Shown here in pieces: positions 37,229 through 46,551 of a stretch of DNA of 64,000 bases. The translations under genes and the position numbers were made by a program. The notes below the pieces were generated by a model. It was given only the letters and a program-made list of their open reading frames with translations, had not been told where the DNA came from and did no database searches. Origin of the DNA: JAWHTC01 sp032586155 (GTDB taxonomy: Bacteria; Pseudomonadota; Alphaproteobacteria; Rhodobacterales; Rhodobacteraceae); the NCBI RefSeq assembly GCF_032586155.1, contig NZ_JAWHTC010000002.1, forward strand, positions 310,001-374,000, read 5' to 3'. How positions within the stretch are numbered: the stretch's first letter is position 1; every line of letters begins with the position of its first letter.

Positions 37229-38335
37229 TTAACGCCTCAGGAAATCAATGATCCGGCGCGCGTAAAGCCGCCACAGCAACGCCCCCTTCATATCTGGATA
37301 TTTCTGTTCCATGAAGCCGCGAGGTGGAAAAACATTCTGCCGCAGGAACCGTATCTTCGCCCACACCCCTGGCAGGGCCTTGAAATTCTGCATCGCCTGT
37401 TGCGTCGCATTCGCCTGCAATAGATACTGCTCCGTCGGAGAACCCTTCGTCTGGTCGTTCAATGCGTCAATCACATCTCCAGGTATCTTACACCCCAGCC
37501 GAACCTGCGCGATGTTCAAACCATCTAGGCACACCGCTGCCGCTCCGAGCGCAGCGGCCTTGTCCACAAGTCGCGCCCATTCTGCCTGATCAAGCGCCTC
37601 TGCCAACAGAAAAATGTCCTCAGCCCAGATCAAACGATCACCCCCAAAAAACCGGACACCGTTCACCATGTACGGGCTGCTGACATGCTTTGCACGATGA
37701 AGGCAGGCAAAGATAAGGGCATCCACCCGGCTCATTCTCCTGGCATGAGGGGACAGCGCCTCAAGCAACTGCGCCTCACCCCATAGATCGTCGAACGGGA
37801 CAATTCCACGCAGCGCCCGGGCGTTCATGATCGACCAGTGCAGATCAATCGAATGGGTCGTTTCCCCCACATGTTTGGTCCACTCTTCCTGGGATTTCAG
37901 GTCGTCGGACAGGTTCATGCCGACGGGCTGGCCGAACCCTTGCGCGTTCAGAACATCCCGCGCTACTGCCAGCTCCTCGGGATCAATCAGCAGATCACTA
38001 TCCCAACGCGCCCGTGACGCAGGTTCGTCGTAAAGGTCATAGGCCAGGGCGGTCCCCTTCAGGACCAGAACCCGCAGACCGCGCGCAGACATGGCTTCTA
38101 GCAGATCCGACAAAACCGCGCGATGACGCAACTCCCACATTGCCTGGCCACGGGCTTGCTGTCTGAGCGGTTCGAGAACCTCTTCGGGCCATTCCTTCTG
38201 CCCAAGCAGCAGCCCTGCGATACCACCGTATAGTGCCCTCTCGACGCATTTGTCGGCGTCGATCGTATCATCCCAGACCACCGGCCCGCCGAGTGCCCGG
38301 GCCAGAAACCCGTCGATGCCTTGAGAAGGTTTCAT
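37229..38335 (-). CDS. uncharacterised nucleotidyltransferase family protein (NTP_transf_5 type)
   Basis: A 368-residue protein of the nucleotidyltransferase superfamily. The core motif is VLVLKGTALAYDLYDEPASRARWDSDLLI, with the Lys-Gly loop and a DxD-like pair, followed by HSIDLHWSIMNA. The family (often called NTP_transf_5) is common in lasso-peptide, PqqD/HprK-related and polysaccharide gene groups, where it may modify a peptide or sugar. Here it is the first gene of an operon whose second gene, an ABC exporter, is truncated. The likely substrate genes have been lost or lie elsewhere. Confidence 0.75.
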   Translation of the reverse strand: MKPSQGIDGFLARALGGPVVWDDTIDADKCVERALYGGIAGLLLGQKEWPEEVLEPLRQQARGQAMWELRHRAVLSDLLEAMSARGLRVLVLKGTALAYDLYDEPASRARWDSDLLIDPEELAVARDVLNAQGFGQPVGMNLSDDLKSQEEWTKHVGETTHSIDLHWSIMNARALRGIVPFDDLWGEAQLLEALSPHARRMSRVDALIFACLHRAKHVSSPYMVNGVRFFGGDRLIWAEDIFLLAEALDQAEWARLVDKAAALGAAAVCLDGLNIAQVRLGCKIPGDVIDALNDQTKGSPTEQYLLQANATQQAMQNFKALPGVWAKIRFLRQNVFPPRGFMEQKYPDMKGALLWRLYARRIIDFLRR

Positions 38336-38617
38336 TTCTGGCGCCGTTTTCTTCTGAGTTCGGATGCGGAGTTATCACCGATGCTGCCCGGTGTTGTCTG
38401 AGGCCAGCATGCAGCAAGTAGAAAGGAAATCAACTTGGTCTTCGACGTTAACCAAACGAACCTGGCTCTGCCACGTTAAAACCAGGCCACGTGCATCCTG
38501 CGCACAATCGCACCGGTTCGCCGCCGAGCAACGCACCTATTAAGGGTAAGCTGGCGAATGCTGGAAACCGTTGTGTTCCGGGGCAAAACCGGGGTCTGCG
38601 TGCTAAGTGACCGACAC

Positions 38618-39475
38618 TCAGGCCACCGTTTCTCTGTAAAGCCCTGGAACCAAGTTTTCGGCCAACTCTTGAAGGTCTTCAGGCGCCGTCCCCGGCGGCT
38701 GCAGTGGCCCGTAATATACGTCATAGCTGCCGCCCAGCTTGGCGAACAACTCCGACGCATATCTCAATGACGCCACCGTACGCCCGAAATCGTCGTTCCC
38801 GCCGCTCAGCAGGCGGGCCAGTTTTCGGGTTCGGTAGTAGTGTCGAGAGTTGCGCAGATTGACCGAGGCCGGCACGATCGGTGCCTTGCTTGCGGCAGAC
38901 ATCCGTGTGATGCCGGTGCGCCAGGGCGGTTCAACCAGCAAACCATCGGACATACCGGCGACACGGCCCGACCCGAACACCAACAAGGCGCCCCCCGCAT
39001 CCAGCTGCTCCTGCATCCCGGCACGCGTCCGTCGTGCTGCAAGAACATTGTCATTTCGGTCAAGGTCCACCGCGATGATACGCTCAGGTCCCAGAAACCG
39101 TTCGGATTCACGGTTGGCGACGACCTTTAGATCGGGGCGGTGTTGCAAAAGAGCGCCCGCATGAGCAATGAAATCAAATGTGCCGACCGGGTGAGTTGCT
39201 CCGATCACGACAGACCCTTGGGTAGGAATGTTGTCCATCCCGTGTGTAGTGATCTGGGTACCGCCATTTCTTGCCAGCAACGCCTGCACAAGGTCCGGCC
39301 CGGTGCGACCATCAAGGTCAATCAACACCTTCTCGGTTTCGCGCAATGCGAAAAAAGCCTGCCCGGTTACGGCACGGTTGAGCATGTCCAGCGCACCCAT
39401 CGACAACCGCAGAGCTTTGAGCCGAAAATCAGCACCTTCCGGCACACGCAACCGCGCACGCAGAAGCTCGTCCAT
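38618..39475 (-). CDS. lysophospholipid acyltransferase family protein (PlsC-like)
   Basis: ATG 39475 gives 285 residues; a longer frame to 39688 lacks conserved sequence. The acyltransferase motif reads GATHPVGTFDFIAHAGAL, with the His and Asp of HxxxxD spaced as HPVGTFD. Other blocks are LKVVANRESERFLGPERIIAVDLDRND and LLVFGSGRVAGMSDGLL. Such enzymes move an acyl chain onto a lyso-lipid such as 1-acyl-glycerol-3-phosphate or an ornithine-lipid precursor at the membrane. The ribosome-binding site (AAAGAAAA) is weak. It is divergent from the BASS transporter gene. Confidence 0.77.
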   Translation of the reverse strand: MDELLRARLRVPEGADFRLKALRLSMGALDMLNRAVTGQAFFALRETEKVLIDLDGRTGPDLVQALLARNGGTQITTHGMDNIPTQGSVVIGATHPVGTFDFIAHAGALLQHRPDLKVVANRESERFLGPERIIAVDLDRNDNVLAARRTRAGMQEQLDAGGALLVFGSGRVAGMSDGLLVEPPWRTGITRMSAASKAPIVPASVNLRNSRHYYRTRKLARLLSGGNDDFGRTVASLRYASELFAKLGGSYDVYYGPLQPPGTAPEDLQELAENLVPGLYRETVA

Positions 39476-39763
39476 CGGGTTTTCTTTTTCACGACCGGTC
39501 AAGATATGCCCTGGGTAAGAAGCGCCTGTTCGGCTAACGCTATCATGCCTTTTGACTCTCCGCACCCTATCCGCGCAACCGGAGAATGTCGCTCCCCGTC
39601 TCTGACGACAAGACCAGGCGCGCAAGACACAACACCAGGCCGTTCTGGAAGGCAACCGGGTGGAATTCTTTATAAAAGCTGCGCGCATGGACTATGATGC
39701 CCGCAGGACACGTTTGCGCAGTTTTCCAACCCGGCAAACCGGAAGGTTAAAAGAAGGGACATC

Positions 39764-40681
39764 ATGAACACTCCTGCTCCCGCTGGCATTGACGAGGTGA
39801 TGCTGAATTTTTCACCCACAAGCCTGCAGATCCTGAATGCCGTCCTTGCGGTGGTCATGTTCTCGATTGCAATTGACCTGAAACCGGACGACTTCAAGAA
39901 ACTGGTGCGCGCACCCAGGCCGCTGCTGACGGGGCTGTTTTCGCAATTCATAGTCTTGCCGGTTCTGACCTTCTGCATGATCCTGATAACCCAGCCACAG
40001 CCATCCATCGCCCTTGGTTTGATACTTGTCGCGGCATGCCCTGGTGGTAATATCTCCAACTTCATAACCCACCGTGCTGGCGGCAATTCCGCACTGTCGG
40101 TGTCGATGACCGCGTTCGCCACTGTCGGTGCCATCGTGCTCACGCCCTTCAACATTGCCCTTTGGGGCAGCCTCTATGCCCCGACCCGGGAAATCCTGCG
40201 AAAAACCTCGATCGACCCGGTATCGGTGGCAATCACTGTCGGCGTCATGTTGGTGTTGCCCCTAATCCTTGGTGTGGCTCTGAACACAAAACGGCCGGAC
40301 ATCACCGCAAGGATGCGCACCCCGATGCAGTATCTTTCGATGGGGATTTTCGTGGCGTTCGTCGTGCTGGCCTTGGCGGCAAACTGGGCATTGTTCCTGC
40401 AATTCGCCGGAGCGGTCGCGGCCTTGGTGCTCTTGCACAACGCCCTGGCGTTCAGCGGCGGCTATGCAACAGCCTCGCTGATGCGGCTCTCGGCGTTCGA
40501 CCGCCGCGCCATCATGATCGAAACCGGCATTCAAAACTCCGGCCTTGGGCTGATCCTGATCTTCGGGTTCTTCAGCGGGTTGGGCGGCATGGCAGTGGTG
40601 GCTGCATTCTGGGGCATTTGGCACGCGATCTCCGGGATCGTTCTTGCGGGTTATCTGGCGCGGACCAGAGTTGCCCACTGA
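39764..40681 (+). CDS. bile acid:sodium symporter (BASS) family transporter
   Basis: A 305-residue membrane protein with about ten helices. The BASS sodium-site motifs are visible: AACPGGNISNFITHRAGGN around residue 90 and ETGIQNSGLGLI near residue 250, where the crossing helices bind sodium. Bacterial members import diverse organic anions such as pantoate or oxo-acids with sodium. AAGAAGGGA lies just before the ATG. It stands alone, divergent from the acyltransferase, and no substrate can be inferred. Confidence 0.9.
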   Translation: MNTPAPAGIDEVMLNFSPTSLQILNAVLAVVMFSIAIDLKPDDFKKLVRAPRPLLTGLFSQFIVLPVLTFCMILITQPQPSIALGLILVAACPGGNISNFITHRAGGNSALSVSMTAFATVGAIVLTPFNIALWGSLYAPTREILRKTSIDPVSVAITVGVMLVLPLILGVALNTKRPDITARMRTPMQYLSMGIFVAFVVLALAANWALFLQFAGAVAALVLLHNALAFSGGYATASLMRLSAFDRRAIMIETGIQNSGLGLILIFGFFSGLGGMAVVAAFWGIWHAISGIVLAGYLARTRVAH

Positions 40682-40857
40682 TCACTCAGCCAGCATTGAA
40701 TCTGCACAACACCGCGTTGGAAACCGACGGATAAGATGATGGATCGGTGTCGTGGTTTTTGCCCTGCCTAGATTGCCACATAACTCCAAAATCGGAGCGG
40801 CCATCGAACCAACAGGTTCCATGGCCGCCACGCTTGGTTAAACTTCGTCAATTCCAA

Positions 40858-43800
40858 TCAAATCGTGATCAGAATGTCGTCGATAACAACCGCCGTCCCG
40901 TCATCGGTGGTGATGCCTACAGCATATACGCCGTCGAAGCTGGTGATGTCGTCCGCTCCGGGTGCGTCGTCGGCGAAATCCACCGCGTTGAAGTCCAACA
41001 CCTCGGCCCCATCGGACGCATTGATCGTGAACTCGAAACTGTCGACTTCAACCAACGTATAGTAGTAGTCGCTGTTGGTCGGGAAAAACGGATTTGGATC
41101 GCCTTCAACAATATCGATGGTGTAAAGCGTGATGGTAACTGTCACGTTGTCGGCACCAACGACGTTGAGCGACAAGCCATCAAGGTTGAAAGACGTGCCG
41201 ATCCCGTCGGGCAGTAACGTCGGCAGATCCGGATCCAGACCAGGGGCCAGAGTTGCATAGAACAGCCCCTGATCTCCGATACCAAAGCTCGTGCCGGGCC
41301 CGGTGAAACCAAAGGTTTCATCCACTACGGTTTCAATAACCTGTTCGCCGCGCTCATCGAGCACCGGCGCACCGGTTTCATCGAACACCGGAACATCAAT
41401 CTCGGAATAAGTGCCGACCAGAACGTTGTCGCCGCCAACTGTGGTTTGCCCACCTATGATCCCTGCTGAGTTGTCACCGTCACGACCATCACCGGCGGTC
41501 AGTTCATCGGTTTCGATCACAGTGGCGCTACCATAGAAGGTAAACCCTTCATATGCTGTGACGTCGATCGTTGCTCCGCTGTCGCTCGAAAACGGTTCGA
41601 AATCCAACGCAACGGTTTCCGCACCGGTCCCGTCTTCGGGATTGACGTAGTTGTAGGTCACTTCACCGGACGTGGTGTCAGTACCATCGGAAACTGAGTA
41701 TTGCAGCGTTCCGATCAGGCTTTCGCCATCGGCCAAACCCAGATCGGCCAGCGTGATTGTGACAATTCCCGTCGCTTCATCAAACGAATACGGGGCGGTG
41801 ATTGGCACCCCGTCCTCGGAATACCCGATCACGAAAGCATCCACTGTAATGGTCAGCGGATCGCCATCGGGATCCGACACCAACGCGCTAAGATCGATTT
41901 CAAGCGTGGTGGTGCCCGGGTCATCAACAATTACATCCTGAATGATTTCGTTGCCGGGTCCGGGAATTGGTGTCGGAATGCTTTGTGCCACAGGTGGGGT
42001 GTTGCCCGCGCCCGGCGTATCACCGGCAATCTCAAGCGAAACAGTGCTCGAAGAGCTTTCACCCGCAGCGTCTTCAACCGTGAAGCTGATGGAGATGACC
42101 TCAAGATCACCTTCTTCCAGGAAGAATTGGGTCAGGTCGATAATAACGTCTCCGCCTTCACCAGTGTTGACGGCCCCTGTGAACTCGACATCGCGGGTGA
42201 TCCCATACTGATCGACCCAGGTCATGCTGGTGATGGTCAGTTCGTCACCAATATCCGGGTCGGTTGCCAGGTCACTGAAGGGGATGCTGACAATCCCATC
42301 AGCTTCATCCAGCCCGGTCAGGTCTACAACATGCGCCGTCGGCGCCGAGTTACCGGCCGGAGTCGGCTCATTCAGCCCGTTGATCGTCACCGTCAGCACG
42401 CCAGTGTCGGAGTTGTTGGTGGCTCCGCTGTCGTCGGAAACCCCGAACGTGAACGCCGTCACGACGGATTCGCCCGTTCCCAGCCCAATTCCATCGGGCG
42501 AGCCAAATCCCCCGGACGTCAGGTCGTCGGGATTGATCGAAATCAGCCCGTTGCCTATCACGGTAAACGGGATCGGCAGCACGTCGCGCGACTGGGTGAT
42601 GTTGGTGAAGAACAAGTTGTCGGTCAGATCCGGGTCCGTCACGTAATCATTCAAGTCGATAACAATGTTTTGGCCGTTCACTTCGTTGAAGATGTCAGCG
42701 ACCGCGCCGGCCTGAGGTGCATCGTTTTGGCCTGTCACAGTGACCGTTACTGTCGCCGTTGAGGTACCGCCATTGCCGTCATCCACTGTATAAGTGAAAG
42801 TGTCCGTCGCGCTTTCCCCATCGGCCAGATGGTCAAACTGGCCGTCCGGATCATAGCTGAAGGTCCCATCGCCATTGTTGGAAACTCGTCCGGATGTCCC
42901 TGTGGTATCGACCGAGAACGTGTGTGTGTCCGACGCGTCGATATCGGAAAAATCGGCACTGATGGAAGCAATCGGGCCGTCTTCGCTGACGGTGGCCGCG
43001 ACATCGTTAGCAACCGGATCATCATTGGCGCCGGTGATCGTCACCGTCACCGTCGCTGTATCTGTCCCACCATTGCCATCGTCCACGGTATAGCTGAACG
43101 TGTCGGTTGCCGTTTCTCCGACAGCGAGCGATTCAAACTGACCGTTTGGATCATAGCTGAACGTGCCGTCGCCGTTATTCGTTACGATGCCCAACGTGCC
43201 GGTGTCATCAACCGAGATGGTATGTGTATCCGATGCATCGACATCCGAGTAATCAGCATTGATCACCACACCCGGCCCGTCTTCGCTGGCTGTTGCGGCT
43301 ACGTCGTTCGCTTCGGGATCATCGTTGGCGCCGGTTACCGTCACCGTCACCGTGGCCGTATCTGTCCCACCATTGCCGTCATCCACGGTATAGCTGAACG
43401 TGTCGGTCGCGCTTTCTCCGTCGGCAAGCGATTCAAACTGGCCATTCGGGTCATAGCTGAACGTACCGTCGCCGTTTTCGGTCACGCTACCCAACGTTCC
43501 CGTGTCATCAACCGAGAAGGTGTGGGTATCGGACGCATCGACGTCCGAATAATCGGCGTTGATCACCACACCCGGGCCGTCTTCGCCAGCTGTTGCGGTC
43601 ACGTCATTTGCTTCGGGATCATCGTTGACCCCCGTGATCGTCACGTCGAATGTCTGGGTGAAGGTTGCACCATGCTCGTCCGTGCTGGTCACGGTCACGG
43701 TTTCCGTAACCGATTCACCTGCTGCCAGCCATTGGTAGCCATCACCCGGGTTAAACTGGACCGAGAAGTCCGTCGCCGAACCAAGCCCGGTCGTTCCTGG

Positions 43801-44619
43801 AGCCGGGCCGCCGACGATCGAAATTGAGTTCGCCACAGTCGCGTTCACCGCATTGGTACTGGTCACCGAGAGTGTCGGTGTGGTCACGGCATCACCGTCA
43901 AAATCAACCACTGTCATGGTAAAGGTCGAACTGTTGTCCTCATCCGTCGTGGCAAGAGGGGTCTGAACGACGGGCGCGTTGTTGGCCTGCGACGTCAGAT
44001 CAAGCGTGTAGTCACCGAACTGAAGGAAGAAGACCTCGTCATTGACTGTGTCGGTACCTTCGTCGCCGTCGCCCGTGTTCTGGTCATCGATGATCAGATC
44101 GGTTCCCGATTGTGAAATCGTGAAATCGCCAATGCTGCCGGCAAAAGCCGCCACATCCTGTCCTGAGCCGCCGATAATGGTATCATCACCTTCGCCGCCA
44201 GTAACCGTGTCATGGCCGCTTGCCGCATCGATCAGATCGTTTCCGGACCCCGCAGTGATAACATCATCACCGCTGCCACCGTCGATCGTATCGTTTCCGG
44301 TACCGCCGTCGATCGTGTCGTGACCGCTGCCACCGTCAAGATCGTCGGCACCGTCATTGCCCTCGATATCGTCGTTGCCGCTGCCGCCATCGACCGTATC
44401 ATTACCGTCGCCACCGCTGATCGTGTCATTGCCGAAGACACCATCGATCGAATCGTCGCCTTCGTTTCCATCAATCACGTCGCCGTCTTTGCCGCCATCA
44501 AGCGTGTCGTTTCCGGTCAACCCCTGGATGGTGTCAACGCCATCGCCGCCACTAATATCGTCATCGCCTGCCGTTCCGATAAGCAGGTCGTCGTTTTTTG
44601 TACCGTTGATTGTCGCCAT
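40858..44619 (-). CDS. RTX/VCBS-repeat extracellular protein
   Basis: A 1253-residue acidic protein without a Sec signal. Residues about 8-155 are RTX nonapeptides (GGxGxDxxx, e.g. GGDGNDTVDGGSGNDDIEG), which bind calcium after secretion. A domain from about 215 to 330 (TNNAPVVQTPLATTDEDN) is cadherin-like, then three 100-residue VCBS-type repeats fill residues 334-633. Further Ig-like or cadherin-like modules follow, and the protein ends DDGTAVVIDDILITI. Most RTX proteins carry the repeats near the C-terminus; here they are N-terminal. Export by a type I system is expected, but none is in the window. Adhesin or surface-layer roles are possible. AGGGGG lies 9 bases upstream. Confidence 0.88.
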   Translation of the reverse strand: MATINGTKNDDLLIGTAGDDDISGGDGVDTIQGLTGNDTLDGGKDGDVIDGNEGDDSIDGVFGNDTISGGDGNDTVDGGSGNDDIEGNDGADDLDGGSGHDTIDGGTGNDTIDGGSGDDVITAGSGNDLIDAASGHDTVTGGEGDDTIIGGSGQDVAAFAGSIGDFTISQSGTDLIIDDQNTGDGDEGTDTVNDEVFFLQFGDYTLDLTSQANNAPVVQTPLATTDEDNSSTFTMTVVDFDGDAVTTPTLSVTSTNAVNATVANSISIVGGPAPGTTGLGSATDFSVQFNPGDGYQWLAAGESVTETVTVTSTDEHGATFTQTFDVTITGVNDDPEANDVTATAGEDGPGVVINADYSDVDASDTHTFSVDDTGTLGSVTENGDGTFSYDPNGQFESLADGESATDTFSYTVDDGNGGTDTATVTVTVTGANDDPEANDVAATASEDGPGVVINADYSDVDASDTHTISVDDTGTLGIVTNNGDGTFSYDPNGQFESLAVGETATDTFSYTVDDGNGGTDTATVTVTITGANDDPVANDVAATVSEDGPIASISADFSDIDASDTHTFSVDTTGTSGRVSNNGDGTFSYDPDGQFDHLADGESATDTFTYTVDDGNGGTSTATVTVTVTGQNDAPQAGAVADIFNEVNGQNIVIDLNDYVTDPDLTDNLFFTNITQSRDVLPIPFTVIGNGLISINPDDLTSGGFGSPDGIGLGTGESVVTAFTFGVSDDSGATNNSDTGVLTVTINGLNEPTPAGNSAPTAHVVDLTGLDEADGIVSIPFSDLATDPDIGDELTITSMTWVDQYGITRDVEFTGAVNTGEGGDVIIDLTQFFLEEGDLEVISISFTVEDAAGESSSSTVSLEIAGDTPGAGNTPPVAQSIPTPIPGPGNEIIQDVIVDDPGTTTLEIDLSALVSDPDGDPLTITVDAFVIGYSEDGVPITAPYSFDEATGIVTITLADLGLADGESLIGTLQYSVSDGTDTTSGEVTYNYVNPEDGTGAETVALDFEPFSSDSGATIDVTAYEGFTFYGSATVIETDELTAGDGRDGDNSAGIIGGQTTVGGDNVLVGTYSEIDVPVFDETGAPVLDERGEQVIETVVDETFGFTGPGTSFGIGDQGLFYATLAPGLDPDLPTLLPDGIGTSFNLDGLSLNVVGADNVTVTITLYTIDIVEGDPNPFFPTNSDYYYTLVEVDSFEFTINASDGAEVLDFNAVDFADDAPGADDITSFDGVYAVGITTDDGTAVVIDDILITI
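42721..43620 (-). repeat. three tandem 300-bp VCBS repeat units
   Basis: Boundaries recur at an exact 300-base period: the codons for NDDP lie at about 43621, 43321 and 43021, with a related QNDAP boundary near 42721. Each unit encodes EDGP, DASDTHT, GDGTFSYDP and a YTVDDGNGGT...ATVTVTVTG core. The two units between 43021 and 43620 are very similar at the DNA level, so recombination could change the copy number. Confidence 0.85.
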
Positions 44620-44894
44620 GAGTGTGGCCCCCTGAAATGATCTCTAATTTGAAAACTGGAATCGCAAAAAACTTAAAAAACACGGGCATTGTATCACAAA
44701 ACGCCCGCTATAGGTGCGCCGAAAATAGAGTTTTCTCGGTTTTCAGGACGTAATGCCAATCGGCGTCCATCTAAGAACTTACTTTTCAACGTGTTTTTCG
44801 AACTGGGATATGGCCGCAACCCGCTATCTCGACGCGCCGTCCAAAACGCTTCAAATGAGCCGATAGCCTTGAGTCTTTTGGTTCGGAGTTGCCT

Positions 44895-46547
44895 TTACTG
44901 ACTTGAGCCTGACACACCGTCGAACCCGCCACCAAAGCGATCAAGAACGTTGCGGGTGATCTGCTCGACCTGGGGGTCGCCATGGATCAGCCCCGCCACC
45001 CATTCACAGGTGGCCGCGGTAAACACTTCGCCTTTATCGCGCGTCCACGAGATGATCATCCCGTTTCCGCGCTGACAGGCATCAAGCGTCTCCTCCGTCA
45101 CCTCGCCATGAAGCACTTGCGCCTTGAAGGCCGCATCCGCCGAGCCGATGTAAAGTGTCTCTCCCCAGACTCCGTGATTGTCCTCGATATTTGTGGCAAG
45201 GCCCATCGCCAGTATGTTGATCTCCGGCACGGCCCCGTCTGAACAAGTTGGATACGGCAAACCGTCTTCGAAACGGAAGTCCAGCCCGTCCACCTCATAC
45301 CCAAAAATCCGCGCGTCCCGGCCCAATACGTCTCCGTACCCGACATTCGCACCGTCAAAGGCCCAATGCTCGGGGCGATAGACCGTAAAGCCGCCAGCAC
45401 CGCCGCCAACGCAATTCCCAAGCCCCGCATAGACCCCGCGCAAGGCGTTGACTCCAAAGGTCAGAGCACCGGGGCGGTCGACCGGCGCAACTTCCCAAGC
45501 GCCGGACACAAGATGCTGATCTGTGGTGCCCATCAGCGGGTCCTGGTCGGCGATATACTTGTAACAGACCTGTCTGCGCCCTTGGTCTTCAATCCGCGTT
45601 TGCCACAGGAAATTTCCGGCAAATCGCGCGACCTTGCCACCGCCTTTAACATACCCATCTACCGCGTCGCGCATCTCGGCGCTCCAGTATTCATCATGAC
45701 CGACGAAAACCGCGCAGGCATAACGCTTCAGCAGGTCCGGATCGGTGTGCAGATCGTGCAGTGCGATCACATCGAACTCATAACCTTCGCCTTCGGCCCA
45801 GCGGGCGAAGTGACGCTCATAGCTGGCCCATCCGGCCGAAGCGTATTTTTTGGAATAGCCATAGGCATAAGCCCATTCCATATACGGGTAACGCACCATT
45901 TCCCCCGGCACCGGAGGCTCTTTTTTCAGGGCCCGGGGCGCACCCTTTGGCAATTTGCAGAAGCCGCGCGTCCACGGACGCTGGGTGGAAAGAACCGGTG
46001 AAAACGCATTGCCATCTGGTCCGGTGATCCCCTCGTAATGGTTCGACCCGCCCCAGCAGTTGTACGCGAGCCAGGTCCCCGTCGCGCAGACCATAACATA
46101 GGGTGGTGTGATGTCGGCGGCACTGCGTAGCAGGAAAACGTGGTGTTCCTCGACCACATCTTCGCCGCGCCGCGCCCGCAATGTCACCAGGTATCCGCCA
46201 GGGGCCCAGTCCTCGGGGATGGTGAATTCGTACCCCACGGGCCAGTTGCAGCCACTAACCGAACAATCTTCGGGTGTCTCATGATGCTGGCCCGGCAGGC
46301 CACTTCTGCGATGAACCTCCTGGTAAACCAACCCGTCGCGGCCGATCTCCACTTCCCATTCCGATGCCGTGGTTGAAACGTGCAGAGCCACCCGGTCACC
46401 CGGCACATAACTCATCTCGGATGTGTATCCCCATATCTCCAATACCGCATCGTCGCGGGCCGGACCGATATAGTAATGATCGAGAATATGGCGCGCCCGG
46501 GCGCGGCTCCGAGGGGTGATCGCGGGGCCTGGGCCGTCCTGTGTCAT
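44895..46547 (-). CDS. N,N-dimethylformamidase large-subunit-like protein
   Basis: A 550-residue cytosolic protein without a signal peptide. It matches the beta-subunit family of N,N-dimethylformamidase (amidohydrolase with a mononuclear iron held by two Tyr and a Glu). Good family stretches are YVMVCATGTWLAYNCWGGSNHYEG, LHDLHTDPDLLKRY, FVGHDEYWSAEMRDAVDGYVKGGGKVARFAGNF and the C-terminal RGNGMIISWTRDKGEVFTAATCEW. The true enzyme is larger (about 760 residues) and needs a small subunit; none is nearby. It starts 4 bases after the double CoA-transferase gene, so the two form an operon. The substrate is probably an amide but not known. Confidence 0.75.
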   Translation of the reverse strand: MTQDGPGPAITPRSRARARHILDHYYIGPARDDAVLEIWGYTSEMSYVPGDRVALHVSTTASEWEVEIGRDGLVYQEVHRRSGLPGQHHETPEDCSVSGCNWPVGYEFTIPEDWAPGGYLVTLRARRGEDVVEEHHVFLLRSAADITPPYVMVCATGTWLAYNCWGGSNHYEGITGPDGNAFSPVLSTQRPWTRGFCKLPKGAPRALKKEPPVPGEMVRYPYMEWAYAYGYSKKYASAGWASYERHFARWAEGEGYEFDVIALHDLHTDPDLLKRYACAVFVGHDEYWSAEMRDAVDGYVKGGGKVARFAGNFLWQTRIEDQGRRQVCYKYIADQDPLMGTTDQHLVSGAWEVAPVDRPGALTFGVNALRGVYAGLGNCVGGGAGGFTVYRPEHWAFDGANVGYGDVLGRDARIFGYEVDGLDFRFEDGLPYPTCSDGAVPEINILAMGLATNIEDNHGVWGETLYIGSADAAFKAQVLHGEVTEETLDACQRGNGMIISWTRDKGEVFTAATCEWVAGLIHGDPQVEQITRNVLDRFGGGFDGVSGSSQ

Positions 46548-46551
46548 GTTC

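Noticed and set aside
38476..38760. 94-codon minus-strand frame as a possible peptide gene upstream of the nucleotidyltransferase
   Set aside because: It overlaps the end of the acyltransferase in another frame on the same strand and has no leader-peptide features.
42721..43620. Regular repeats considered as a CRISPR array
   Set aside because: The period is 300 bases in a coding frame and encodes VCBS domains; there are no short repeats with unique spacers.
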